A DNA stretch of 64,000 nucleotides from the NCBI RefSeq assembly GCF_027596085.1, contig NC_072469.1, forward strand, positions 19,819,281 through 19,883,280. Reading direction: 5' to 3'. This document shows positions 28,083-43,556 of this stretch, piece after piece; position 1 is the stretch's first letter, and each line of letters begins with the position of its first letter. The DNA is from Anoplopoma fimbria (taxonomy: Eukaryota; Chordata; Actinopteri; Perciformes; Anoplopomatidae). The notes below the pieces were generated by a model. That model searched no databases. It was not told the origin of the DNA and worked only from the letters and a program-made list of their open reading frames with translations. Both the position numbers and the translations under genes were made by a program.

Positions 28083-28541
28083 TTAAAGGTCTATTTCACC
28101 CTTAAATGACAATTTGTTTATCAATCACAATTCCTTTTTGAATCTTGGTTCACCATAAAGGAATGCGAGAATCTTTTTTTTATCAAGAATACAAGGTAAC
28201 AACAGGCTGAGTAATTGATATAAAAATGATTATTCCAAGGGTGAAGTATTCCTTTATTATACTTTCTGCCTGTAAAAGTGGTTCACGGTGAGGTCTGTGG
28301 ATTATACAGAGAAACAGGGACAACGTGTCTGGAAAGATACAAGCCTGTTGAACTTTTCAAATATTTTTAATGCTTTCAGCACGGCAAACAAAATTCCATT
28401 CACCTCCCTAGTAATTGGGCGTAGGCGTTATTTTCATCTCTGAAATCTGGGCAAATAAAACCAAAACTATCCACATGAATAGATACCATAAGAGTTAAGT
28501 AAGACAAGTTTCTCTGTAATTTGGGTGAACCAACCCTTTAA
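28083..28541. mobile_element. MITE-like element(s) with TTAAAGG...TTCACCC termini
   Basis: The left end (28083-28101) is TTAAAGGTCTATTTCACCC. The right end (28523-28541) in reverse complement is TTAAAGGGTTGGTTCACCC, an imperfect terminal inverted repeat matching at 15 of 19 positions. An internal copy of the same terminus (28239-28256, GGGTGAAGTATTCCTTTA) could close a smaller unit of about 175 bp, so two related elements may be adjacent or nested. No coding capacity. Confidence 0.55.
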
Positions 28542-30300
28542 CAAATGAGGCAGTAAGAGAGTCGATGTTTCAATGACATAATCCAAAACATCCATTACTT
28601 TATGAGTCAAGTCTCCTAATCCAGATGTTGTTCCCCAAGTCACATTTCCTGTTTTCTCTCATCTGTCATGCTGCTGCCAAATAGCTTTGTTGTTTACCCT
28701 CACGCGCAGACACAAATGCATTTCTTCGAGTACTTCTGTGTTACAAATTACCTGTCTTCTCATCTCTGGTCAGAGCAGACTGTTGTCAGTTTCACAAGGT
28801 CAACAGCTGTTAGCCGTAGAGCTTCATTCTCAGACACATTGACAGCAGCTCAAAGGAGAGCCGCTGACGAATAACACGTCCCCATAGGGAGGCAGTGGAG
28901 GGCGAATACTGAGGGCGGCGCTGCATGGCAATTTTTATTCAGTGAACTCCCTGAGTTGCTTTAAAAAAGTTACTTTAAACTTGAAAGTGTTGAGTGAATA
29001 ACTGGGATTTGGGGTATGAAATAACTCTTCCCCGCTGTGATTACTGTCTCTTTACACGGCCTCATTGTGGTTTGTTAGAGGCTAATGCAAACTTGTAACC
29101 TTGGCAACATGATTTCAGCATGTCTTACAAGAAGTTATAGTGTTGTGTTAAACTAAAGTGCAGTAGGACTGACACAGAAATGAACTGCTTGGTCTGTCCA
29201 GTAAAATGGCTTCCTTTGTTTCCTGACTAAACATCCCCAATTTCACTTCACATCACTAGTCTGCTGTCTAGCCAGTGGTCATGCTGAACCTCCAGGGAGA
29301 AGTTTGCAACACTGTTCCTACACCGAGTCAAACTTATCTCAAAATAAAGAAAGTGGGGGGGGGATTGGGAGATGGAGATAAAGATGAATAACCAACCTTC
29401 TTTTTCCACACTCAAACTGTGACTCACTGGGAAATTGTCAGAGACATCGCGGAGGCTTTCACAAGCCTTTTTAAGTGAGAAGAAAAATCTTTCAATGATA
29501 TGCTAGAGGACAGGGAAGTGGTATATGGGCTTGTCTTGGACATGAAATTAAACTTATTTAATTTCCAGAAACTTTCACTGCAGCGCATGTTTCCAATCCT
29601 TGCTGGAGTCAATTCCTCTGTGACCCAGAGCCTGAGGCTTGAAGACATTAGATTCCCGTCTCTCTCTCGCTCCCACTCACTCTTTCCATCATATAATACA
29701 CCTTGAGACAGGGTGCCTATTCATCTCTAACATGCCCCATCAGGAGAAGCATTCTTGATAGTGTGCTGTTTTAAAGGCCATAAAAACTCCCACAGAGGTA
29801 TGCTATATAACCCCCTCAACATGCAGTCCATATAATGTGAAACATACTGTACAATTTAAAGAGAAAATGAAGAAAACACAGTACGTTTCTGTTGTTTTAC
29901 AGTTTTTCACGACTAGTTTCCCCAATAGACTTATAATGTTTTTTTATCCATATCTGTCAATCCTTTGCCAATGTTCAGTCAAAAGTGTTGATAGCTGTAT
30001 ATTCCACTGGGAAGTGTACTGAGGAGGAATTACTGTAATTCTAACAGGCTTACTGAAGTGTTTGGATTGGTGCAGTACTAAAATAGCCACTGTATATGTA
30101 CATTTTGAAAGCACAAGGAGAAAGATTCATCCAAACTGAGCCAGGAGACTAAACTAATTCGCTGCATAATGCAGGATTTCTTCAAGAAATTACAAGAACC
30201 AAACCACCAATTTTTCATCTGTTATGTACAGAGGTTTGACAACACAAGTTTCCTCTCTCTCTCCACTCTCTCTGTGCTCTCTCTAATTTACTCACACAGG

Positions 30301-30327
30301 CACACACACACACACACACACACACAC
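30301..30327. repeat. Short (CA)n microsatellite
   Basis: A 27-bp CA run about 240 bp upstream of the TATA box of the peptide gene. Confidence 0.9.
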
Positions 30328-30567
30328 TTTGGCAGGAGCTACAATGCAGGCATAAGTGGAAAATGTCCTGGTCTTTTGAGTAGGGTAAGTGGGGTAGGGG
30401 GAGGCAGCTTTTAAAGAGGAGGCCCCTCAAGATGTCTGACATGTTTCTGCAGGACCGCAGGCCACTGGCTGGCGGAGAGCACAGGCTTGTGGTGGACTGT
30501 TTGTCTGCGTGAAACTGGCATGGCCTTTCGTTCCCCTGCATCTGTTCCCCATTAGCAGAGCCGAGAG

Positions 30568-30573
30568 TATAAA
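30568..30573 (+). promoter_or_regulatory. TATA box of the peptide-precursor gene
   Basis: TATAAA in the context GAGAGTATAAAGCAGGG lies 48 bp upstream of the ATG at 30621. This predicts transcription starting near 30600 and a very short 5' UTR of about 20 nt. Confidence 0.7.
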
Positions 30574-30620
30574 GCAGGGAGCTGACAGGGGCTGGGAACA
30601 CTCGAGTTCCTGCCTGGATC

Positions 30621-34734
<4,114 letters not shown>

Positions 34735-35078
34735 ATTGCTCTTTCTCATTTTGGCAAAGCCTGACAAGGGGTGTACAAATTATCCCCCCATATAATTTCT
34801 GTGTTCATTTGGTTTAAATCATTTTGATGGGTGTGTCAACAATTACTGTTTCAAATGTAAGCTTTCTCACTTTTATCAGCCAGCCTGCACTTGCGGATAC
34901 TTTTTATATACTATTTTAAGTTTCTAATATATTCCTGCATGTTATAAAATTAAGTCACAAATGATCCCATATTAATGTTATAGTTTGCCATTTTGTTCTA
35001 ACCTATTTAATCACAGATTCCTTATGAAGATTGGGGGTATATTTTTGCAGAAATATTTCTTGTGTTGTATCATATTTC

Positions 35079-35084
35079 AATAAA
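35079..35084 (+). terminator. Poly(A) signal of the peptide-precursor gene
   Basis: AATAAA in TTTCAATAAAAGTTTAG, about 345 nt after the stop codon. It is the first good signal downstream of the last exon. Confidence 0.7.
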
Positions 35085-36354
35085 AGTTTAGTAGAGACAT
35101 ATGGTGTAAGAGTCTTTAAATATTAAGTACTTAATGCTCCACTGAAGCCTCCTCTATAAACTGGTTAATAGTTTTACACTCTGAGCTCCATTCAGAAATT
35201 GTATAACAGTAGCAGCTCAGTCTTTCCCTCTCTCTTTCCCAGAATGACACGTTACATTTGCCAGTCAAGGGCCTGCGAAACTGACTGTGACTGATTCATA
35301 AAATTGAGTACCATGGGGTTAAAACACCACTAAGTCCCCAATTACAGATGGCAAGTGTTACATGTATGGTGCTTGGTTGGCAAAGATGGTGGCAGAATTA
35401 AACAGCAGGAAACTCTTTTCTATAAAAGCCCTAATCCAGTAACATTACAGCAGCCAAGGGCAAATAGCCTGTGTGTGAGAGAAAAAAGAAAAGAAAAATC
35501 TAAATTCAGTCTAGACCATCTGTTTCAGGAGTCAAACTTTGTCTATTTAAATATCTTGTGTCATTTTTAATTCATTTGGCCAGGAATGGAAACACAGTAT
35601 GGTCTGGACCAGAGAGGTTTTGTTTGAGTATTTCTGCAGGACACTGACGTAAATGTGTGCACCAAATCTGATCTTTGTGGGCGGCTCTGCTTCTGGGTCT
35701 CTATTTACAGCATATCAGATTAGACAAATTACCTGTGCCACAACTCAGAAAAACAGTGCTGTATTGGGATGATTGCAAGTTGGGTTAAATATAAAAGCAG
35801 CAATAATGGCATCTAAAATTGCACTGAGGCCCACCCAACGTAATGTCACCAGAAAATCCAGTATGAGGCAATCTGATGAGGAAAAAAGCCTGGGTAAAAG
35901 TGTAAGGCAATCTAAATGAATAGGATGACTCATCCTCTGCTCATTTACTGATCAAAGCCCTCAGCTCATGACGTAGGTATGGCAGTACTCGGTCTCATTT
36001 TTATGGTTTTATAGACACAAACAGCGAGCAAAGGAAAAAATAACCAAAAACAAAATGTTATTTATAAACTTGGCATTTTCCCTGAAGCACATAATTGATA
36101 CAGAATAGGCTTCAGCAGCTCGCTTTGGGAGAATATGGACAAGTGTAAGGCTCTGAGCTGTGTGACAATCCCATCAGATAACCGTGATTAGCTGGTTGTA
36201 AATTGTCTTGGTGTCATCTTTGTGACAAACAACCACAGGATGCCATTCGGATTTCTCAGAAAACAGTCATGCTCTGATAAGGACCAAGACCTTCTAATTC
36301 CTAGTTAGAGCCGACAAGAGAAACACAGCCTCAGCTCACTCCCCCTGTCATCAT

Positions 36355-36357
<3 letters not shown>

Positions 36358-36392
<35 letters not shown>

Positions 36393-36406
36393 CTCTCTCT
36401 CTCTCT
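36358..36406. repeat. Compound (CA)n(CT)n microsatellite
   Basis: About 30 bp of CA directly followed by about 17 bp of CT. Confidence 0.93.
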
Positions 36407-38839
36407 CCTGTGACAGCTGCCAGCAGGGTATCACTGACTGACTGTACCCTTGGGCTAATGCATCCTGGGAAAACTTGCAGTTGATGACCTGATGGAACAA
36501 GGCAAAAGCGTCTGGGTGTGTGCGTATCAGTTGCAGACACACAAAGCACTATTACTGAGCACAGACAAGTTATAAATATAAATCAACCGTATAAACCCAT
36601 TTCCTCTGGTGATGTAAATGTTAAATTAAAGTTCAGACGTCTATCTGAGCATGTCTCACTGCGTGTGGTCCACACAAAGGGAATCCTTATAGCTTGTTTC
36701 AGTCGTCGCGGTTGCGTAATGGTGTGTGGCATTGTTTCCGCTCTGCTTTGGGTTCAGTCATCCCCTTAAGAACAAAGCTGGTGATAATCACTACTAACAG
36801 AATCATTTGGAAGCCTTCAATCTATAGGACTGTGGTAGGAAACGACGTAAGGAGCAAGATATGTCACATTTCCCAAAAAAGCTTCAGGTTCATACGTAGT
36901 TAGTGGCTTACAGTCAGAATCCTTTTCAAGCAGCGGAAACCACGGCGTAAGTATTAGTTTCTGTTGACAGGAGTATCTCATCCCAAACAACATGCAATGT
37001 GGGAAAAGACAGTCACAAACAAGTTCTACATCAGCAGTTGGTAAGAAGTTTATCTTTATAGAGGATAGGATCGACTTAACACTGATATTTTGCTGAACCC
37101 TCCTGTGATGAATACCACTTGCCTGAATACACTGTGTCTTGTCTTTTATTTTCATCACAATTTTAATTACTGTGTTGTTCCATTTAAAGGCTAATTCCTG
37201 TTTCTTACAAACTGGGTCTTTTTGTAGCTTTTGTAATAATCGGAGGGGGAGTCTGATGGGTCAAGAAACACAAGCAATCAGATGATCAAAGTCAAACTTC
37301 GCCTGCTTCCACACACCACGACCCTATCTTTGATTATTTCAGCAATTCAGCAAAGACTTTTTTTCCCCATCTACGAAAACAATCAATCAGAAAAGTAACA
37401 ACTCTTTAAAGGAACTGATTGACTTTTGGGTGATTTGGCAATCACAAAGACTGGAAACCGGCTCTGTTCAAAGTTCGTAAATTCAAAATGGCAATTTAAT
37501 CTGATTTTCAGACTTAGCCAAACTTATTTGAAACAGAAAATGGTAAAATGACCGAAGTGAATTCATGCAGTTTACAGGCCTTGGTCCTTTTTTTACCTAG
37601 CTTACTTAGTTGTGCATGCACATAGTTTTCCTGCACAATAAGGGATTATTACCAACATTTCAGGTGTGCTCACTTTGGGGTTTTACCTCCAAATAAGTGG
37701 TTCTAACTGTTTTAACTGTTGGCTTGTTTACAATCAGTCTTGTGTTTTTGCCCTGGCAGACTACATTGTAGCAATGCTGTTGTGTTCATAGACGTCAGTT
37801 GTTACAAAGTATAATGTTATCATAACTGATAGTGATGATGGCCCAAATTAAATCATCTTTTAACGTCATTGCATCCGGCCATAAAAGTAGAGAAAGTATT
37901 ATAGCTGCCACAGACTCTAGATTGTGATGGACAAGGTATTCCCTGCTCCGTATTCCTGGAGTGGCTCTCCTCGTCTATTCTCTGCTCTCGCTGACCTCAG
38001 ACTATGACCATGCTTTCAGGCTGAATTTGGCTCCTTCTCTTCATCCTCTGCCACTTCCCATCAGATCAGATACAGGGCGTTGGCTGTCTTCCCTCACCTC
38101 GTGTCACTCCTCTCCCTCCTGACATCACCTCCCCCAAACAGCCTCCCTAGCTCTGCCTGTCAAGACGTCCTCCAACTGCTGTCACAGCGGCCCGGCGCTG
38201 TCAAATCACTCTGGCCCTAATTACGAGAAAGGCAGAGAGAGCGAGAGAGAAACAGAGATGTATGTGTGATATGTGTAAGTCCTCAGTAAGAGTGTTGTGA
38301 TGTCAGCTCAATGTGTCAGCCTCCTGACCTTTCTCCATGTATGGCAGCAGCAGGGTTATTTATGGGCCAATGCAGAATTCATTGACTTTTCAAGGCTCTG
38401 TCAACTTCTTGTTATAAACAAAGCCTCCGTCTACACATCCAGAGGCAAACATGCCACCTGCAATCCCTTCATTTGGTCACCAAAAACAAATGTCTAAAAA
38501 ATGTCTGTGGCACTGCTGAAATCTAATTTAGATCAAACTTTGTAGTCACAGCCTCTAAAGACATCCACAAACTATGGTTTGTGCAAACTGTTGATGCTGG
38601 AGTCTTGGAATGTACCTTAATGATAGTAGGCTACACTTCACCAATATACAGCACATAGAGTGTTTTGATGTTGCTAATGGTTACCATTGGGTACAAACTT
38701 CTCTGCATCATAAAACGTCAGGAATTAAGAAACATCAGTGTTCCCTTATATAAATAGTTCAACACTATGTTACCGTGGGTAAGCTGAACTAACGGATATC
38801 ATGTCTGTATGCTAAATATCAAGGTAGAACCAGGATAAG

Positions 38840-38940
38840 ATTAGCTTAGCGTAGCTTCAGAAAGTGACTGGCCAAGAAATAGTCTGGCAGATAATCCAGA
38901 CAGAACAGGGCAAACTGTTTCCAGTCTTCATGCTAAACTA
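38840..38940. mobile_element. Fold-back (MITE-like) element, copy 2
   Basis: The left arm is GATTAGCTTAGCGTAGCTTC. The right arm (38911-38940), reverse-complemented, starts TAGTTTAGCATGAAGACTGG. This is the same arm vocabulary as the copy at 13.5 kb. Confidence 0.45.
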
Positions 38941-41900
38941 TTAAGATTACAGTTTCCCTTAGCTTCGTATTTACTATACGAAGTAAAGTATCTATTTTCT
39001 CATGTAACTCTCGGCAAGAAAGCAAATAAGCAAAGTTATGTTCAATCAACTCATATGGATTTGACCAGGGGCCTCTGAGTCCCCGAGCAGTGGACGACTA
39101 TGGCTGCATGGAAGTCCAACAATGCCTATGATTGGAAAATAACCCAGCATTAAATGTCAGGAATTGAGAAAAAACAATGTTGGTTTAAACTTGAACACCA
39201 CAAATTTTTGAGTTCAACCAGTGTATTTAAAAAGGTTTTCTCAAGATTTTCCTTAACCCAATAATGCAAAAAAATAACAATCTGGACCAAAACTGGTTTA
39301 ACAAGGTTTTCACACGCCAACGACAACATGCCTGATGCTGAGTCCCCACATCCTTAATTATTAGGAATTCTGAGGCAATAAATCCCTTTAGTTTGAAGCG
39401 GATAATGCGAAAGATATCTGAAAATTGACCTAAAAGCCGAGCGCTGAGATAAACATAGCTGACATGAAGATTTTGTCAATTCCGTCTCCGGGCGATTCAT
39501 CTGTGTAGCACTCCTTGAAGATGGATGCCTGCTGAGTCACTGCCAAAGTCCCATCTCTGCCCCGCTCAGTACATTAAAGCAGAAAATATTGCTGAGTTTG
39601 ACCCGCTGCCCACTATATAGGTCCATGGTAAGCTGATTTATTAAGAAGGGAATACTCTCAGACTCTCATGAATCAATTTCATAGATATAGATTAGAATCG
39701 GAAGGCAGAGAGAATTGATGATAAATGGAGAGAGCAGCATTTCTTAAAAATATAACTCGGAGAATGAGGAGCCAACGCATCATATATATGGCTGGTAACG
39801 AGGCTAAAGGAATCTCTCTCAATCAATCACAATCCAGAGCCTGGTGTAATTCAGTTGCATAAACAATACAAAGGTATCAGTGAGAAATAGGCACAGAGGC
39901 AGAGAGATAAAGAGAAGCAGGTTTCAGCCTGAGCTAAGTGTGCGCTCCTTCTCATTCTCATTTCTATTTGGTATGACAGAAAGGTCGTTGCGGGCTGTGA
40001 AGTGGACAGGGCTGTCAGTGGAGAGAAGAGCTGAGGGGGCAACACAGGGAGTCGGCCAGGCAAGGGGAGGAATTCCAATCAGCCTCAGACATTTAAGATG
40101 GAGCCACGAAGTAGAAAACTTCTTATTAAGTCTGTGAAAGACAACCATGCTCCTCAGACATGAGGAATCTGGGAGAGAGGGAGAGGTGGGCGGGCCGGAA
40201 AAGGTAATATGGGCATGGGAGGTACAAATTGTTGGCTGCAAATAGTAAGCCTCCTGCCTCCAACCACCAGTTCATTGACTTTGTAACCATTTGTGAAATG
40301 TGCAAAGGCTCTAAACTGGCACAATTATGTACTGTAGATGAAAACAAGGGTGGAATTCCTTAGTTGCATTCCTCAAGGGCAGCAGGGTAATGAAGTCTCT
40401 CATCCAGGAAATGTTTTGAATAAGTACCAAAGAGCATAAGACATTAGGTCATTGTCTCAGTCCACAAACCACTTCAGGGGACTTTGGTGAAGAATAAGGA
40501 GAAAAGCACTTTTAGCTTGTGGTCAGAGAAGAAACCTGCTTCCACTTTCCAAAGCCAGGCTTGCATTTTAGAAGACCAAAACAGCACAAAATGACTTGTG
40601 ATTACTGGGAGTGATTAAGTCTTGCAAGGTAGAACAGACTGCTGATAGAAATCCTCCATGCCTTTTCATTAATTTTCTATCTCTCAGTCTGTAACTGCCT
40701 CCATAGCTGTATCACATCTTTATCTCTCTATTATTTGTCAAACGCTTTTGCAAAGTGAGTGCATCCAAATAAAACCTCAGTCAGCATCACTGATGTACGA
40801 TAAAGACTAAAATACTAAATGTTCTGAGGAAAGAAAGACATAAAGGGATGTGAAGGTTGAGAGAGAAGGACGCAGGCTGTAAGGAAAGGAAAAAAAGGGG
40901 AGAAAGAAAGACTCTTTGTTGCTATTATGCACACAGCTCAGAAACTTTCAATACCAAGTCCAGGAGGTCTGCCGGGTGCCTGCCAGTGCTGCAACATATT
41001 CATAATTAATTTGATGCTAAATGTCTCTCCAAATATTATGGAAAGAGAGAGGGGAGACTTGTTGGCTTGGGGGTGTGGTATAGCATTGAATTTTGAAGTC
41101 ATAAATGGATGTTTCAAAACTGCAGAGCGGGCGGCACTTTGGAGGTCCTGAGAGGACTATAAATCATTTGGCCACACTTACAGTAGCTTCGCCTCGGCCT
41201 CACCGGATCAAAGAGTTACCTCAGAATCTCTGTACTCTACAACGTGCGTTTCAAGTGCAAGAAGAGGGAGGAAAAGAAGAATCCCTGTGAAAAGTGAAAT
41301 ATTTGTATTGCATAATCCAATTGTAAAGCCACTACAGTATCTGTGAACAGGCTACACAACTATAGTGCAGCTATACTTAAATTCTATGATTCTGGTGTAG
41401 TAAAAATACAAAAATAATACAAAATCAAATATAGCTGCAAGAAAGTAGGAAAGTGATATTACACTGTGCCAATACAATGGCTGTACTGTGTTAATACCCT
41501 TAAATGTGATCTTTGCATAAGGATTCTAGTGTACAGTGCACATAGAAAGTTGAAATTGCAATGCTAGCACTATAGTGTCTCTGCCTACGATCTGTAGTGG
41601 CTTATTGCCATCAAAACCCCATGCTGACAATTGTTAGCATTTCTGTGGTTGACGCTGGTACTGGTACTTCTGATTTATCGCTGAGTGCGGCTCATCCTAT
41701 TGCTGCTGGTGCAAATTCTCCTTCTCTGGTCCAACTTGAAGTTGCAGTTGGTTGATATCCACTCTGTGCTGGTGTAAAGATTGCTATAGGTGGCCCTCTT
41801 GTGGTTTTATTCTATATTGCACCATGTCTGAACCTCAACAACAGAGCAATGACAGGTGGCTGATAAAAAGAAGGTCTGGGTGACATGGAGTGAAGAAGTA

Positions 41901-41953
41901 TCCTGACGATTATGAAAAGACAATTTCTGCCTTTTATCACATGTTTCTGACAC

Positions 41954-42340
41954 AAAAGCTCACCTCCTTTAAAATAGTTGCATACTTTTTTTATATTATC
42001 ATGTACTGTTTTGGATGTAAAGTCATATACTACACACAAATCAGTTTGACAGTATAAAGTACATTTTTCTTCATCACTGCAGTAAAGCAAAGACAAAATG
42101 TAAATTGCCTACATCAGGAAAGTGTTGGCACCTGAAAATGGTGCTGTAGTGTTATGTATGTATTTATTTCCACAAACATTTGCCTTCACTGACTTCACCC
42201 TAGTCTGACAGCTTGGACTATTTGTAGGAGGTCTTGGCTGGATCCCTGGATGGGTTCTCCCTTTGGCACATGCTATCCCTGCAGAAGGGGATGTTTTGCT
42301 GGCTGTTCACCTGCACTAAAGCCTTGTCCCTCTCCAAAGT
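41954..42340. repeat. Tandem duplication, distal copy (exon-end relic of SPAG16)
   Basis: This block repeats 42364-42833. It begins with AAAAGCTCACCTCCTTTAAA, includes the shared GGATCC and CTGTTCACCTGCAC words, and ends with a copy of the last 30 nt of the SPAG16 exon (minus strand 42340-42311) plus its donor. It lacks the rest of the exon, so it is a relic. Confidence 0.85.
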
Positions 42341-42363
42341 TAAGTTTCAGTTTGTTTCTGAAA

Positions 42364-42833
42364 TAAAAGCTCACCTCCTTTAAAATAGTTGCATACTTTT
42401 TTTATATTATCATGTATCTGTTTTGGATGTAAAGTCATATACTACACACACATCAGTTTGACAGTATAAAGTACATTTTTCTTCTTCACTGCAGTAAAGC
42501 AAAAACAGAAATCAGGAAAGTGTTGGCACCTGAAAATGGTGCTGTAGTGTTATGTATGTCTATTTATTTCCACAAACATTTTGCCTTCACTGACTTCCCT
42601 CTAGTCTGACCCCTTGGACTATTTGTAGGAGGTCTTGGCTGGATCCCTTTGGCACCTGCTACCCCGTCCTGTCCACTGCTCCTTCTTCACCTGCTACCCC
42701 GTCCTGTCCACTGCTCCTTCTTCACCTGCTACCCCGTCCTGTCCACTGCTCCTTCTTCACCTGCATCCCCGCAGCAGAAGGGGGTGTTTTGCTGGCTGTT
42801 CACCTGCACTAAAGCCTTGTCCCTCTCCAAAGT
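42364..42833. repeat. Tandem duplication, proximal copy
   Basis: Partner of 41954-42340. The left edges are offset by about 410 bp and the right edges by about 493 bp. The difference is mainly a small array of a 35-bp unit at about 42652-42757 in this copy, plus minor indels. The right part is the genuine end of the SPAG16 exon. Confidence 0.85.
42652..42757. repeat. Three-copy 35-bp minisatellite
   Basis: Three near-identical units beginning CACCTGCTACCCCGTCCTGT, followed by a degenerate fourth start. On the minus strand each unit carries a CAGGTGAAG donor-like word. The array sits just beyond the SPAG16 exon donor. Confidence 0.9.
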
Positions 42834-43439
42834 CACCAGCATGGTCTGCTTTAAAACTGCGTGGTATTTCTCATTCATCCGCTTCACCGCAGGCTCGTAG
42901 TGCTCGCACTGTAATTTAAGCTTTCTTATCTCCTCGATGACCCTGTTTTTCTCCTGGACGACCCGCTTATGTTGCAGCCGGTGGAGGTCTCTGTCTCTCT
43001 GGACCCGGGTCAGTGTCTCAGCCCCGGCAGAGGCCTTCAGCCTGTACTCCCCCTCCTCCCGCTGAGCGTTTCTCAGCTCGCTGTCCAGACGCTGGTTCTC
43101 AGCGTACACGACCGGTACCACACCGACTCCACCTGTGTCCACCTGTCCTTTCTGCACAAGCTCGGTCCACTCGGTCTGGAAACAGTCGAGTGTTTCCGTC
43201 ATGCTCATTTGGGAGAGAAAGTTGCGCAGAAAGTCCTCCGCGGCCTCCGTAGATGTGGGCCCATGAGGAGCAGCACCGGCCTCTGCCCGGTCTTGGATAG
43301 CTTTTACCGTTGCCTCCAAATCTTCCTCCCCCTCTGTCAAGCTCCAGTCATCCGCCAGAGAGACTTCTTCATACCGAAAGTCATCATCACTTTCGTCCTT
43401 TTCTTGATATGCGCTCATCGTTTCAAACCTACCCGACAA
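42804..43439 (-). CDS. spag16: SPAG16 amino-terminal exon (partial gene)
   Basis: SPAG16/PF20 is a WD-repeat protein of the axonemal central apparatus needed for motile cilia and sperm flagella. This exon encodes 212 residues matching its amino-terminal half. An acidic segment (17-41) is followed by a LisH-like dimerisation helix (69-91, EDFLRNFLSQMSMTETLDCF) and a long coiled coil (about 113-205) with HKRVVQEKN and YEPAVKRMNEKYH, which I recall as conserved in mammals. The first ATG is at 43439; a second at 43418 (MSAYQ) is also plausible. The likely donor is CAG|GTGAAC at 42803, phase 0. Reading through it adds 18 residues, then a stop at 42731-42729. The carboxy-terminal WD repeats are not seen in this window. 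The whole part lies in one exon, which I believe is split in mammals, so intron loss or a retrocopy cannot be excluded. Confidence 0.82.
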
Positions 43440-43556
43440 GCGAGAGAGCGTTTGCCGTTGCTATGGCGACGAGTCCTGCCATTCAACGCGAGATTCCTCG
43501 AGATTTCCGTCGAGTTCTCGTCCGCCCAGGGTTCACCCCCGTTCTGTCAAACAATC
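43440..43556. promoter_or_regulatory. Bidirectional promoter SPAG16 / NDUFB4
   Basis: Only 117 bp separate the two divergent start codons, so both promoters and both 5' UTRs must overlap or abut. The segment is CpG-rich, has no TATA box, and includes an RFX-like X-box (43457-43470) and a CGCGAGAT word. This is typical of a housekeeping/cilium bidirectional promoter. Confidence 0.75.
43457..43470. promoter_or_regulatory. Near-consensus RFX X-box
   Basis: GTTGCTATGGCGAC differs at two positions from the palindromic X-box GTTGCCATGGCAAC bound by RFX factors that drive cilium genes. It lies 18 bp upstream of the first SPAG16 ATG, as expected for an axonemal gene. Confidence 0.55.

Larger units (their letters stand above)
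19236..30567. other. Interval between the MYRIP promoter and the peptide gene, no gene recognised
   Basis: I looked on both strands for exons, including WD-repeat exons expected for a downstream part of SPAG16, and found none that I can support. Items listed separately are a candidate dispersed repeat near 24.43-24.90 kb and a MITE-like pair near 28.1-28.5 kb. A single arm of the fold-back family lies near 27.83-27.96 kb. The remainder is AT-rich DNA with short chance open frames. Confidence 0.5.
35085..41953. other. Interval between the peptide gene and the SPAG16 duplication, no exon recognised
   Basis: If SPAG16 continues on the minus strand, its second and later exons should lie here or further left. 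I could not find a WD-repeat or linker exon. The stretch holds a fold-back element near 38.84-38.94 kb and a block around 39.35-40.25 kb that is free of simple repeats and could be conserved noncoding DNA. The rest has no visible structure. Confidence 0.45.
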
